Positions 22,992 through 36,500 of a stretch of DNA of 64,000 nt are shown here, piece after piece. Position numbers and translations under genes: made by a program. The notes beneath the pieces were generated by a model. It saw nothing but the letters and a program-made list of their open reading frames with translations. It ran no database searches and was not told the origin of the DNA. This DNA comes from Antedon mediterranea (Eukaryota > Echinodermata > Crinoidea > Comatulida > Antedonidae): assembly GCF_964355755.1 (NCBI RefSeq), contig NC_092670.1:26587795-26651794 (forward strand), written 5' to 3'. Positions within the stretch are counted from its first letter, which is position 1, and every line of letters begins with the position of its first letter.

Positions 22992-24460
22992 GTACTGTAA
23001 TCCTAATTTCATTTTATAAAAATATATATTTAATTATCTTAATCTTTGTAATGTATATGTAAGGATACTAAGAATATAAAATATTTTTGAAATATTTATC
23101 GCATTAGCTAATTGAATTGATATTTATGGTAAAAGCATAGCATGTACATAACTGGCATCCTTTCACTACTTATGTGCACCTTATTCATCAATTTGTTTTG
23201 TGTAATGGAATGTTTGATGTTAATTACTGATAATATATTTATATATTAATTTCAACTATTATTTGCATTTTTTAATTACAGTACCTGTAGTACAAATTAT
23301 TGTAATCGTAAGCTATGTCTGGTTATTATCTAGCAATGATACATTACAAAAACAGTTATATTACAACAGTTGCTTTAATTGTAAGACAACAGAGATGTTA
23401 TGTACATGGAACCAGGAAAGCTTACAATATTAACTCCAATCTTTCACTTAATAAAAGCTTACAAAGTTTTCAAAATACTTTTTGACTAGCGTTAAGTGAA
23501 GCACCTTGTTATGTACACAAATGTATGTAAAAAGTAGAGATAAGTATTTTTTTATATGTTTAAATATTAAATACTGTAGAATATGTTACTGTCTTATGCG
23601 TTTATTTATCACCATACAAAATCTTGAGTTTAGTTCCTGGTGCCAAACCCATTTCCGACTCACTGAACCGTAATGATCATTGATGCATGTTCGCGTGGAT
23701 AGAAGTGATAATGATTTGCATTTCAATTGTGGTTTTATAGTTCTGTGCCTTCTTATCTAATCCAAGTTAATCTACAATACTGTTTGTCTGAGAAATCATC
23801 TCAACCTATTAACATAAATTCTCTTATTTATCCCTAGTCATCTTTACCTGACCTTTGGAAAGTGTTTCAGTTTTATTTTATTGGGAGTTTTTTTTTATAA
23901 AAAAAAACACCATTTTTGTACAAAATATATTCTAAATATTTAACTGTATACTTGTGTAGCTTATAAATTAAACAAATTAAATGTGATTAATAGTAATACT
24001 GATTTTCTTCAAATGCTAATATGATTGAGGTTCTCCGAAAAAATATGCTTGAAGTTATAAAAATATTCATTATTGTTTCAAGTTTTTATAATCGCGCCTA
24101 TGGAGTAAACACCGAGTAAGATAGAGAAAACTATTTGATTTATAAAATAGGAAATTTAATTTTATAGGAAAGTGGCGGCAATGTAGTAGGCAATGAAAAT
24201 TCTGTTTTACATTTTTATTTAATAATTTCTTTCAGTCATCAGGAAATGTATTCTTTCTTTTAGAATAAGTTAACGGATGAAAGTATACAGTGGTTTCTTT
24301 TTCTTCCAAGTCATTTATTTTTAATGATATTTTTTAAAGACTGTCTTTAACTTGTTTTATAATTTTATCTGAGCAATCTTTATTTCTTTGTTTTTTTTAA
24401 AGGGTGTTAAATTGATGTTTTACATGACAATTAAAGTTTGAATCCTGTCAAAAAAACCAG
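22992..24460. other. Non-coding sequence before NEK10 exon 1
   Basis: AT-rich, with no recognisable ORF, RNA gene or bounded repeat. It is either intron of an extended NEK10 or its promoter region. Confidence 0.45.
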
Positions 24461-24506
24461 TTAAAATGCCAACTGGAGAGAACAAGAAGTTCAATAAAAA
24501 TCCCAA
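24461..24506 (+). CDS. nek10: NEK10 exon 1 (ATG at 24466)
   Basis: MPTGENKKFNKNP begins like mammalian NEK10 (short, charged, Lys-rich). The exon ends before GTAAGT in phase 2. A possible acceptor CCAG precedes 24461, so the exon may be internal if the upstream exons at 22177 and 22883 are used; otherwise it holds the 5' UTR and start. Confidence 0.8.
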
Positions 24507-27500
24507 GTAAGTTTTAATTGATTGTGTAACAAAGGCATAACATTTCCTGTTGTAAATGATGTAAGCAAGTTGACTTTTGAAAACAAAAATACAATTTTGA
24601 TACTTAGATTTTGATCGACCATATTCATATGATAAAAGCTTTTAAAATTGTTCTGATAATCAAATAATACTATATAGATGTACCTAATCATGTTACTGTG
24701 GAAGTTAATAAGTTTTCATATGAATGAATGGAAAAAAAATAACAATAAATATTCTTACCAAAAAAATGCAGCTTGCTTTTTGATGTAACAGTTTTAAAGA
24801 TATATTTTCTCCCTAAAAAATATATTTTTTTAAAATTTGGTTTTGAATTTGTCATTTTAATATCACATGATAGTTATAGTAAAAAAAAATTATTTTCCTG
24901 AAAAAATATAATTTAAAGCGAAAAATATTTAAATTGTCTGCAAGACAATGGTTTTTGGTTAAAATTAAATTTTTCTTTTCTCTTCTTAATTGTTTTTTTT
25001 TAAAATGGACCTGAAATGGATTTTCGATTTTTTTCATTTTAGAATGATGTTTTGGGGGCTATTAGGTGTTGCTAGAATGTATATTGTTACAAAATATAAA
25101 TTGGCCCATTTGGGGAAAGCCCCATTTGAAAATCAAAAAAATTCGCGGGTGACGTCACTTTGCGAATATATTTCTATCCCTCCAATGGACAATTTGCAGT
25201 TTTTTGGCTATAACTCTTGAAATCTATGGAGTATTTTCTAAAAAATGCTTGTGCATTTGCAGAAACGTATTTAGAATTTTTTTAGATAAAATTATTACCG
25301 TATAAACGGTTATTCATCGAGTAAATGGCGATTTAAAATCTTAAAATCAACGGGTTTTTTCTGGCAATACCGAAGTTGGCCTGGCAACGTTGTCCGGGAT
25401 ACAGCTCCGTGCGCAATGATGCGTATCCATATTTTCCGTTCGTGTATTTTGTATCGTTCGTAATTTATACTGCTAAAATGTGTTAGTTTCTTTAGTTTTT
25501 AGTTTAGCAGAATTAAATTAGTAATATGAGATGATAATTTATTTGTCACGAATCAGGCAGTTCGAAAACGAATTTTATTCATATTTTACTTTGGCTTGAC
25601 AATGAGCGCAGCAAGTTGTTGATATCGCTTTGGTCCTTGGATGCACATGAAACGGAGCCTCGCCGCATGATGTGGGTGGTGGATCGACTCCGCGCACTGG
25701 ATTGGGGGCCTAGGCCTAGTAAAGGTTTGGGAGGTAGGCCTTCTAAATTCGGGTTTTAGAACAAACGAAGTACATTTTAGGGACCTATATTTCAACAACA
25801 TTAGATATTGAATAAATTAGTATTAGTGTCAACGCTTCGCGTATCTTTCCAGGCCGTCGATCATTCACTGACTATCGGGCGGCATACACGCTCTCGATAT
25901 CATCATGTGTATATGTGACGTCGTGAATATAGAGGCTTCCGACGGCCGTTGAAATAGAATATTGCAATGGCGTGAGTAATTTTCGCTAATTTACCATGGT
26001 ATCTTAAAATTTCGTTTTTACTCAAAATACTATACATTTTGTTTTTATTTGTATGGGTTTGTGTTAATTTGATACATTTAAATAACATGTGTGAATTTCT
26101 TGAAAATCGAAATTCCATTTCAGGTCCATTTTAACAGAAGTGAATTACATTATTAAAGTCTGATTTTATAATTTTTCATGTTTTTGGGGGACAATACATC
26201 TTAAATAATTGTTCTTTTTTCAAAAATAATGATTTATTATCAATTATTTTGTTTAACAATCAGTAGTAAACATTTTGTGTAACGTAAATATATAGTCAAA
26301 AGTTTATAAAAATGAATAAAATCTATTGCATAATAAATATTTGTTTAGCTTATGTGAAAGAATATTGATTTATCAAGAACATATTAAAATATAGGAGAAA
26401 ATGGGAACCGCATTAGCGCGATGCACTATATTATTAAATGGGATTAACTAGTACAAAAAAGGAAAAATACATTTTTTTTTTTATTCGAGTGGCCATATGG
26501 TCGTTATTTTGCAATTAAAAGTTCATCAAAATGAATGAAATTTACTACAGAAGGTATGAAAAACAAAAAATAATTGCAAAAAAACATTTCTCTACTCTTT
26601 TTACGAGCTGTGCAAACAAGTGTGCGCCAAAACGAAAACATTTTTGAAAATTTTAAAACGCTCAAAATGACTTGAAATATTCGCGGAATTGTTTAGAAAT
26701 TAATTTTGCGCATTTTGAAATTTGCGTAGCATGCTATTTTATCATGTCAAAATTTGCCCTATATTATGAAATATACTTTTGTTAAGTTTCATTGAAAAAT
26801 GAAATTTTTTTTTTATGATGAACCATAACATTTCATTAAATCGCACGTTACCTACGATGCGCGACTCTTAAAGTCATATAACAAAGTTTCTTGCACATCT
26901 GCTATACAATCTTATGCAAACAAAATTTATGGAAAAAAAGAAGAATAAGATAGGGGGAAAAAAAAGAACCTGACAATAACAAGGGGTTTTGTGTAACATA
27001 TTTTATTTTTTATGTACGTATATATTTCGTATACGTCTTAATAATTTTCTATTTTAGAGAGGATTTGAGTCGACTTCTAAAGCTTCTAATTACACATCCA
27101 AGTAAACAACAAGTAAGTTTGTTTTTTGATGTTTTACTATTCTTGTTTGTGTATTTTATTAAAGTAAATGTGTAAACATTTCAATGCCATTAATATTTTG
27201 AACATAAACTCTCACATAAATGTTGTTAGGCTAAGCAATCTATCATTTTGAGTGAAACGAATTGCAAACAGAGATTTTTCTTTTTTAAACGGTCACATAT
27301 GATGAGGAGATCAAAATTTGAGCATCACACCTGTCACTCATCCCGATGATATGCAAATTAGCTTAAATATGCAAATTAGGGTGAAATTATATTATATAAA
27401 AACTGTATCCAAGTCATTTGAGGCCAAAACAAGGTCTGTACATACATTTTAGTAGCATTATAATGTCAATTATATTTTGTGATTTGTAATTTTAAAACAT

Positions 27501-30500
27501 AATTAGATTTAATGTACAAGTTTTTTTATGCTAGTAGTTTAAAAACCCTATTTCTATCAAATTCACTCATTTGCTTTTCGTGTTTCTGTTCTATTGTTTG
27601 TCGGCTGAAGCTATTGTTAGTTGAAAGGCGGGTTACATAACCTTTACACCAAACTCGCATACACATGCTTGTAGTGAAGTTAGCCTAAATCACACACACA
27701 TCATTAAGACACACACTTTCCGGTGACTAAATCTGAGGAGGTATGCACTCTCGGAGTGGCTTTCTAGTTTTAGATAGATTGCCTAGCCTGTATAGCCTTC
27801 GAATATCCATCTCTCCCCCAAATAAAATATTAGTTTTAAATAAATATACATATTGTATTATAACACATTTCTTTTAGTAGAGTTTAATTGACTTGCATTT
27901 ACAATCAAGCATTTTAAATGTATTTTATCACTACTTGTCACTTGTTGATATTTGTACATGTAACCATTACACCTAGTTTTTGCCATTAATGATTATTTTG
28001 TTTTTATTTTCTAGTTACCATCATTAAAACATGAAGGGAGCAACAACAATAACAACAACAGTCCACCACGCAAATGCAATAATATATTGCAACATCACAA
28101 CTCAGAGGCTAGGGCATTAGAAACATTCAGGTAAAACAATATTACTTTACTATGTGGACCCTGGAAAGTAAACTTTTTTAGCAATTCTAAATTAAATCAA
28201 AATAAAAAATGTTTTTTATTTTTTTATTAATGATACATGCTTATGAAGATATGATTACAAACGTGATTTCTTTAAATTGGGTAAATTTTAATTGCACACC
28301 GTGCAACCACATCGATTCCTGGCCATAAGAAATATACTTTTAGGAAAGCCAATTTAGGAACGCATTTGCATTGTTTGTCCGAGAAGAAATAAATATCGCT
28401 ACAGTTATTACAAAATAAACTAATAGACAAATCTTAGGTACGCTCTTTTAAATGTCATGAACTATGACGAAAAATATGAAATTACGACTTTTATAATTGA
28501 ACTGGCCATATGATGACGTGCATAATTTGTACATGAATTCGTATCTACAATTCAACACCTTCCAGAAAATGTTTTAATCATGAGTATCACATTTCATTCT
28601 GAGGTCCTATAATAAATTGAAATTTATTGCGCATGATGACGGCATAAAAAATTTAAAATGGTAAATCATGCGAAAGACAAATGATTGACCTATCCCAATA
28701 TCAAAATATGGGGGAAAATGGAATACGGATAGTGGAGATGCGCTCTATTAAATGTGTTGAGCTATGACGAAAGAGATAAAAATCCTATATTTTATATTCA
28801 AATGACTGTTTAGAAAAAGTCATAATTTTGACGAATTTTTTAGTTTGTTTTATCAAAAACGTGCGCAAATTGTCCAATTCGAAGTGCTCGTATGATATGA
28901 TTTTAAATCGAAATTGAAAAACATAATTCTACGCTACGCGACTCTAAAGTCATATAACAAATTTTTTGGAACATCTACAGCTACAGGTCAATCTTATGAC
29001 AAAGTTATACAATCTTATGTTGGCCAGAATTAGAGATACGCTGCGAACAAAATTCGTGGAAAGAAAGAATAAAAAAAAAAAAAAAAATCGTGACAATACT
29101 TTTCAAACCGCTAAAAATAAGAATTAAGCCTGTGTTTATTATTTGTTCGATTCCATTTCGAGCGCCACCTACATAGAATGGGTTACGGACGCTGCATAGC
29201 ACATTTGAAGCTTCTTCAATTTCTTCGGTACATTTCTTCCTAACGTACTTATATAGTAGCTTAATAAATACTCCACTTATTAAATAATTTAATCAATCTG
29301 TAAAATTTACGTTTCGAAGCCAATATTCCATGAAAAGCGACTAGTTCCGAAAATGGAACAGTCCACTGTGGGGGTATCCAATCATTAATTAATACGCTAA
29401 TACATGCATACCATGCACATTGCCTGGGCGATGGTAATTTATTCATAAGCGGAGAACCTAATCCCCCTGTAAGGAAAATGGTAAACACTTTTATTTTTAA
29501 TAGGGATTATTTTTGTCAGTGGTTGGTCTTGTTTGGCCTCTTCGCACAAGGTAGTTGAACAGAAATATAAATTAGCTTCAATTCAATACTAAACTAGCCA
29601 GATTTTGATAATGAGAAAGACTCACATATTCAATTGTTGTCGGAACAACAATTTGAGGCAGATTTACATAATAATAATAATAATAATAACTGATTTATAT
29701 ATCAAAATCTAGCATTTAGTGGTGGTGCAGTATATTTAATTTTAATTTCAGAAAGTCAGATAAGTCATTAAGAAATGTAAATTGTCTATTTAGGTTTATT
29801 TGTGCAATATGCAATAGCAAGTTGCTCTTTAAAAGTAGGAACACACTCATTACAACCTACAAATAGGAAAATGTTGCATTTTTGATTGAAATAATAAAAT
29901 GTTTTTATTTTAACAGTTCAACCTATCAGAATGAACGGCTCTTTAGCAAACATCATCTATCCAAGCAATTTGATCAGGTATGTTTTCATATTTTGACAAC
30001 AGTTCAAAGAACAAATGACAGGTTGATTTAATCAAATACAGCCCACGAAATTCAGAAAAAAGAAGGTCGGCAAAAAATTGCCGACCTTAAATTCGCCAAG
30101 GTCGGCAGTCTCGGCAGTTCTAAAAATAGAAAATTCAACAAGGCCTAACCTCTTGCTAACCTAATAAGGCCTAGCTAGGCCTAGCCTCCCTAGCTATATG
30201 TTATGCAAAAAGAACTAGCAAAATTAACTAAAATATAAAAACCTAACACTAAAATTTACAAGATAAATTCTATTTGATAATTGCTGAACATCGTGGTTCT
30301 GGAGCTAGCCGTACACAGAGCATAGCCTGGTTGCTTGCTTGGCATAACAGGGTATTCCCCTACACAGGTCTGTCGCACAGCGCTGTGCCCAGCCAGCTTG
30401 ATAGGAAAGCATGCAGCTCACACACACACAACATGATGTAATGGTTGAGTGAATTCAGGGATCATCTTAATTCCATGGTTTGTTAACTAAACACAACATG

Positions 30501-33500
30501 GTGGTGAATATGCCTGTTAAAATTTCAATGATACGATCCCTTAAAGTACCATGTTGTTGCTAGGAGGCTTGAAAGGAGGGATCTCTAGCCTAGTTTCAAG
30601 GTCGGCAATCTCTTGCCGTCCTCTGACAATTTAAGGTCGGCAATAAGGTCCGCAATTGCCGATTGCCGACGTGAAATTCGTGGGCTGCAAATATACACAA
30701 TAAAGGTAAACAAGAAATATTTTTTACAAAAATGCTGCTCGGTTTTTTGACGTAACAGTTTTAATTATTTTTCTTTCTTCATTAAATTTTTTTTTATTGA
30801 TATTCTATTTTTAATAATTTAAGAAATAATGATTTATTATCAATTATATTTGTTTAACAATCAGTAAACATTTTGTGTAATGTAAATATAGTGAAGTTAA
30901 CAAAGTCCTAAAAGTCTATTCCTAAACTTAACTATAGTAGTAGTAGTACTGTACATGGTAGAGGTGTGACTCCCTAAGGCCGGAGTGACTCACATACCCA
31001 ACATTTCAGTAACATTTCCCAGCCGCCCACAAACTTACTCACTAATCAAACAATTCTTCATATACACACCATTCACCAAAAATATTTACCATAGAGAAAG
31101 GATTGTTTTGACAATGATAAATTGACAACCAAAAAGAAAACAATGTTTATTGAACAGGTCTTACACAGACTACTGTCTGCATACACCTCGTAGACTCTTT
31201 TCGCCCAGATGTGCATGCCCAGTCCGAGTTTCCAAATACCTATTTTTTCAGCTGTAGTAAACATAAGCTTATATCGATTATAGTATTCACTATATAAAGA
31301 ACAAAATAAAGATAAAAAACATAAAACATATAGACTCAAAATTATGTCAATTGTGAGTTAAAAAAGTGAGTGCTGTTTCAATTCGCCTTACAGTAGTCAT
31401 TTCTTTTGAGATTCAGTCATGGATTGGGAAGATTTTGGGTTGGGTTTTTGGGTTTCAAACTTGTTATCGTAGGCCTTCTTAAATGTGGGTTATGTTGTTC
31501 GCATAAGCTCAAATCTTTATTGCGATTTAATGGTTGATTCTGATTTCGCATTGCGGTTACGGGGTTCAAACTTAGTTGGGTCTAAGTAGTCCATTTTCAT
31601 CCGCATATCTCAGTCTATCAAAGTGGACTCATGCTTTTATGCCTTTGTCTCTAAAGTTCTTTCATTTTAGTAAACAGTTTTTGTTGAACCTTACTAGTAA
31701 AATCTCCATTGATATAGATATTATTGCCCCATTAGCTTGGGTTTACATTTGACAGACATTTTCCTAATTGTTTGCTTACTAATCGTTTCTAAGATAATAT
31801 GCAATAACGGATCGAGGCCTGCTGGCTCGAGGCTCAACACGGTAGGCACTCTGTATCTCATCGTTCATTGAACCTGTAATCATTTTCTTTAGTATATTAC
31901 CCAAATCCTCTTTATTCTCGGTTAATTCTGGAATTCCATTAAATTGTAGATTGTTCCGCCGCTGACGCCTTTCTATGTTGTCAAGTTTGTCTTTAATTAT
32001 TTCAAGATCTTTGTCTAACACTTGTTTACTGTTCTCTACCATTTCTTGAACTTTCAAGTCCGATGAAGTCCGAGTGTTCTTGGAATTCTACATTCATTGT
32101 TTGTAGCTTGAGTTCGCACTTGTTATTTCGAAAGAATGGCAATTGTTTTTTTCTGTCCCCAATTTTGCTAATAACACCGCATACAGTAGCTCTGCTTTAA
32201 TATCTGATACTGATACTTTTCGCTCCCATGAGAACTATCATAGTGCTAGCCAGCCACTGATTACCAGCGGTATGTTTGTGGTGTTCGTCATAGACACGCT
32301 GGTATTTGTCACATTTTATATTTATTCTTTCCTACTTTCACTTCAGAACTAAAGAAGGTTAGAAGAAAAGATTGAGATGCATTTAATATGCTATTTTGTC
32401 ATATTCAATTTTTCTGTAAAATTAATAAAAGTATCAACAGAACTCAACAGCAATTGTTCATGACAATTTTGTTTATTTTACAGATATTTTCAGCCCTTGT
32501 CAAAAGTCGGCTTTGTTCAAGGTGAGTACTAAAATATATGATTGGGTGGCAATGCTCACGCTAGCCATTGCCGTTTTTGCAAATGACGATTGGAGTTGTC
32601 AATTGGCGGAAAAAAAATTGATATCTTTCGCAAAACTGGCGAAAATAATTTTTTCATTCATCCGCTTAGGCTCTGAGGCCTGGCTCTGAATAAAATTTTC
32701 TTCAACATCATCGCCGATGTCGCCAGCCTAAGCAATCGCAGTGTAGAGATATTGCGTTACTTGCCTATCAACAACGCTTTTTTGCATCACTTTAGTAAAT
32801 TAAAACAATATTTTTGTTCGGGTGGCAGACTACTTAATTGTACATCAAGAATTTATTTTGTGAATCGCTATTTTCCTTTTATAATAGACATGCACAGTAA
32901 TTATAATTACAAACAAACTTCACATGTGTATATCTGCTAAATAATTTACAAATCGATGACCTTTCGCAAATTTTGCGAAAGCAAACTTGACCTTAGCGTG
33001 AGCATAGGGTGGTATGAAAAGAGTAATAAAACTAGTAAAGGATAAGTATACAGACTGGGGCACCCAGAGAGTATTTTTGTGGAAACCTCAAAAGGATTGA
33101 TAGGCTGATTGTGTAGATACTGTAAATGGCCAAGATTTAATTATCAATATTGCTGCCAGGTCGTATCCTGCTAGTTTACCCTTGGGACACCAATGGGAGG
33201 GGTAAAGAATGGACTTTATCATGTGAAATCCACACAGAAAAAATATTTTGGACATCATCCCCATTGTATATAATGTTAAAGCAGCAATGACAGCAACTTT
33301 ATCTTGGTAAGTTATTTCTCACAGCGCCTCCCTCCTTCCACGTTTGAAATTGTCAGTTTTTTTACGCTGAAATTACTGTGTAATCAAAAACTATCTAGTT
33401 TAATACAATTATTTGAAATACATTTTTGTTTATAGTGAGTGGTCTGAGAGAGCACCAGCTGAAAACCAACTATGCATTTTGATATGTCTACGAATATTTC

Positions 33501-36500
33501 TACGGGATACAATTTACCAAGTAAGTTTATATCAAAACAGTATCCTATATTTTACAACTAATAATAAATAATATATACCATATAATTACATATTTTTTAT
33601 TATATAGAAATGTTCAAATGATAAATAAATATTTTTGTTTATAGAAACATATATTCAAACTCGATGGAGTAAAACCATTAGCAGAGGTAAGTTAAAATTC
33701 TTGATCTAACTTCAGAAATTCATATTAATATTCGGTAACAAATTAAGTACTAGAGGGTTTACCCCCCTAAACTTAGGAACATCTTTTTCCGCTCGACGCC
33801 CCTAGCTATTGTGATTGATTGTCATTTTTTAACAAGGCCTTGAAAACTTTTGACTATTTAATTATTTTCGAATGATAGTTTCAACTTTCAGTATCGATTA
33901 TGATTAATAAATTGTGTGATGAAACAAATTGCAAAGAATTTTTCTGTTTCTGGTGGATGCTAGTGTTTATAGAATAGTCCTAGTGTAGACATATGGCTGC
34001 ATAGTTAGGGCTACCTGTAGAAGATTGACATAACAGGCATAACATACATGGAGATAAAATGCAATCTGCATCACAAAACGCCTCAATAAATGGAGATTAT
34101 ACTATACCAAAATAATGTAAACTGATATTATTTTCTCTTCTGGTACTCTTTGTGATAAGAAAAAAATTGTACACTCAAAATATATACATAAAAAATAGTA
34201 ACATAAATGTACAGCACGGCATTATTATATTAACCGTTTTGAAGTTATGCTGCTTTTATAACGTGCAGTCCTATCAATGATTTCTTCTTTCTGACAGAAC
34301 AAAAATTCCTTAGGCCGAAACATGGTGAAAATACTACAACTATATTGAATGTATTATTTATTACGAAAGCTGCATCCAGCATGAACATATTTTCTGTCTG
34401 ACTGAGATCACGTTTAAAACGATAACAGAAAATAGGTTTCCCTAAAGAACTAGCTGGAGAAAACTATCAAATAAAACAATGTTTCTCTGTCCCTGAACCA
34501 ACATATTCCAATAAACATGGCTATATCATACCAAAAGTATTCTGCAAAATAAACAGCCAGCATCATGTAATAATTATGGTTTAAAATATCAAAGTCCAAC
34601 TGATGAATGTGGAATTTGTGTGTATGGTGGTTTGATTCCTGGCAAAGAAACCATAATACTGTATAAGTCAACTATTGCATTTTCTATGTATATGTACCTT
34701 AGATGGCAAACTGTGATCCTCAAGATTTAGGATGGCATTTAAGTAAGGGTGTAGAATTAAACGACATTAACTCATTACAAACTCTCTCCAAAGTTATCAG
34801 ATGCAAGCAAATAGGCCTATAAATAAGAAATTAACTGGAATGTTCTATTGCTGTGCATATTGTGGCGGAAATGTAACTTCTGATACACAGTTGATGTGTT
34901 AAATGTTCTACTATTTTCATGAGATTTAAAACATCTTTTTCTGCAGTTTTCCCTTAGAATATGCCAATTGAGCATTATTTTTGACATCATACTTATATGA
35001 CGTCATAGGTACGTTATATGGTAATTTAGATACCAATTAGTTATCTGCAATATGCTATTGGATCAATATTTTTTTTCCTGTATTATTCTTCTTCCTTTTT
35101 TGTGAGTCGCGTTTTTCTAAAATGTGTAAACATGTGACAACATGTGTACATTTACCTGAAGTTTTACACGTTTTATGACATTTTGCGCATTTCAAAAATT
35201 CTGCTGCTTACAAGGATATAATTTTTTGCGTTCAATGCATGTCAATGTCAGGTCAGGTGGAAAGTCCCTGATGAAGGTACTTCCAGTAAGGTATAGACGT
35301 TAATAACTATAATCAAATATTAATGAATGTAAATTTATTTTATTTAATGCAAGAAGTTTTAGTTTTCGTTTTCTTTTCCATTGTTTTGTATAGTTTTTAA
35401 GTAATTTTGTAAATTGAAATTTTGTAATTTGCATTGTGCCCCTGTTAAAATGTTGATCCAAATAAATATTATTATTATCGTAATTCTTTTTTACAGAGGC
35501 TTCATGCAAGAACAGAACAGTATTTGTGCTCAGGGGAACAGCCATTAACAGTAGACATCTTAAAAGAACTAACAAGTAAAGTATTACAATAGAATTTCAC
35601 CTTTGGGATATCCATATTCAGGCGAAACTCCTATTAAGGGAACACTTTTTCTGTGAAATGAATAAGTGGTAAAATATGAGGGAATCCTCACTAAGTGACA
35701 ATCTACCATGAAATGAATAAGAGATAATACATGCCCAATCCATGGAGGTATAAAAATAGAAGGAGAGAGCTCGGAAGACAAGCCTTTGTCCTACGTAGTC
35801 CGCCGCCTCAGCATGTTACACAATGTTACGCGCAGTGTGCCTCTCCGCGTTGTCGCTTCCTAGTCGCGTTCCGAGTCACTGCGCATGCCTCCTGATATCG
35901 GCGACGTGACGTCACATGCTTGTTTACTCTGCATGCAGAGGAGATAAAATGGCTGCTACAGCAATGATTATATTTTTAGTCTAGATTATAATAATTATGC
36001 AAGGACTACTCCGGCCCTAGCCTAAAACTATAGACCTAGCCACAGTTTCGTAATCGAATACCTCCCCCATCCATTGTCAACAAACCCGCGAAATATGCCT
36101 AATGTATTTCGTCAATATCTTTGGCCGGCAATCATCGGCAGCCCAACGACTAACGTAAGAATGTAAAGTAATAACCATGTGTTCTTCACACAAAACTACA
36201 GCTGTCTGACGACGTCTATTAATATTTTATCGAAATACATTTAATTGCATAAACAGCAAGTAAATTACAATAACAACTATAATGGGAGCCTGATAAAATT
36301 TGCTTAAAATGTCATATGTAAACGTGTTTGGTATCAATATTTAGAGATTTTTTAAGCGGGAAGCAAACATTTGGTTTGCGCAACAATTATAACACAAACA
36401 ATAGCACTGCTCATGCCAAAAGTATATGTGTTTGTTTGTGTATTTTTTAGGATCTCACCTCCTCTGTGATAGAGGGCTGACTAGAGGCGGCGGCTGACGT

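Noticed and set aside
35800-35950. GC-rich patch as a promoter or CpG island of a second gene
   Set aside because: It lies inside the Mutator-like MITE bounded by a 9-bp target duplication, and no exon could be found with it.
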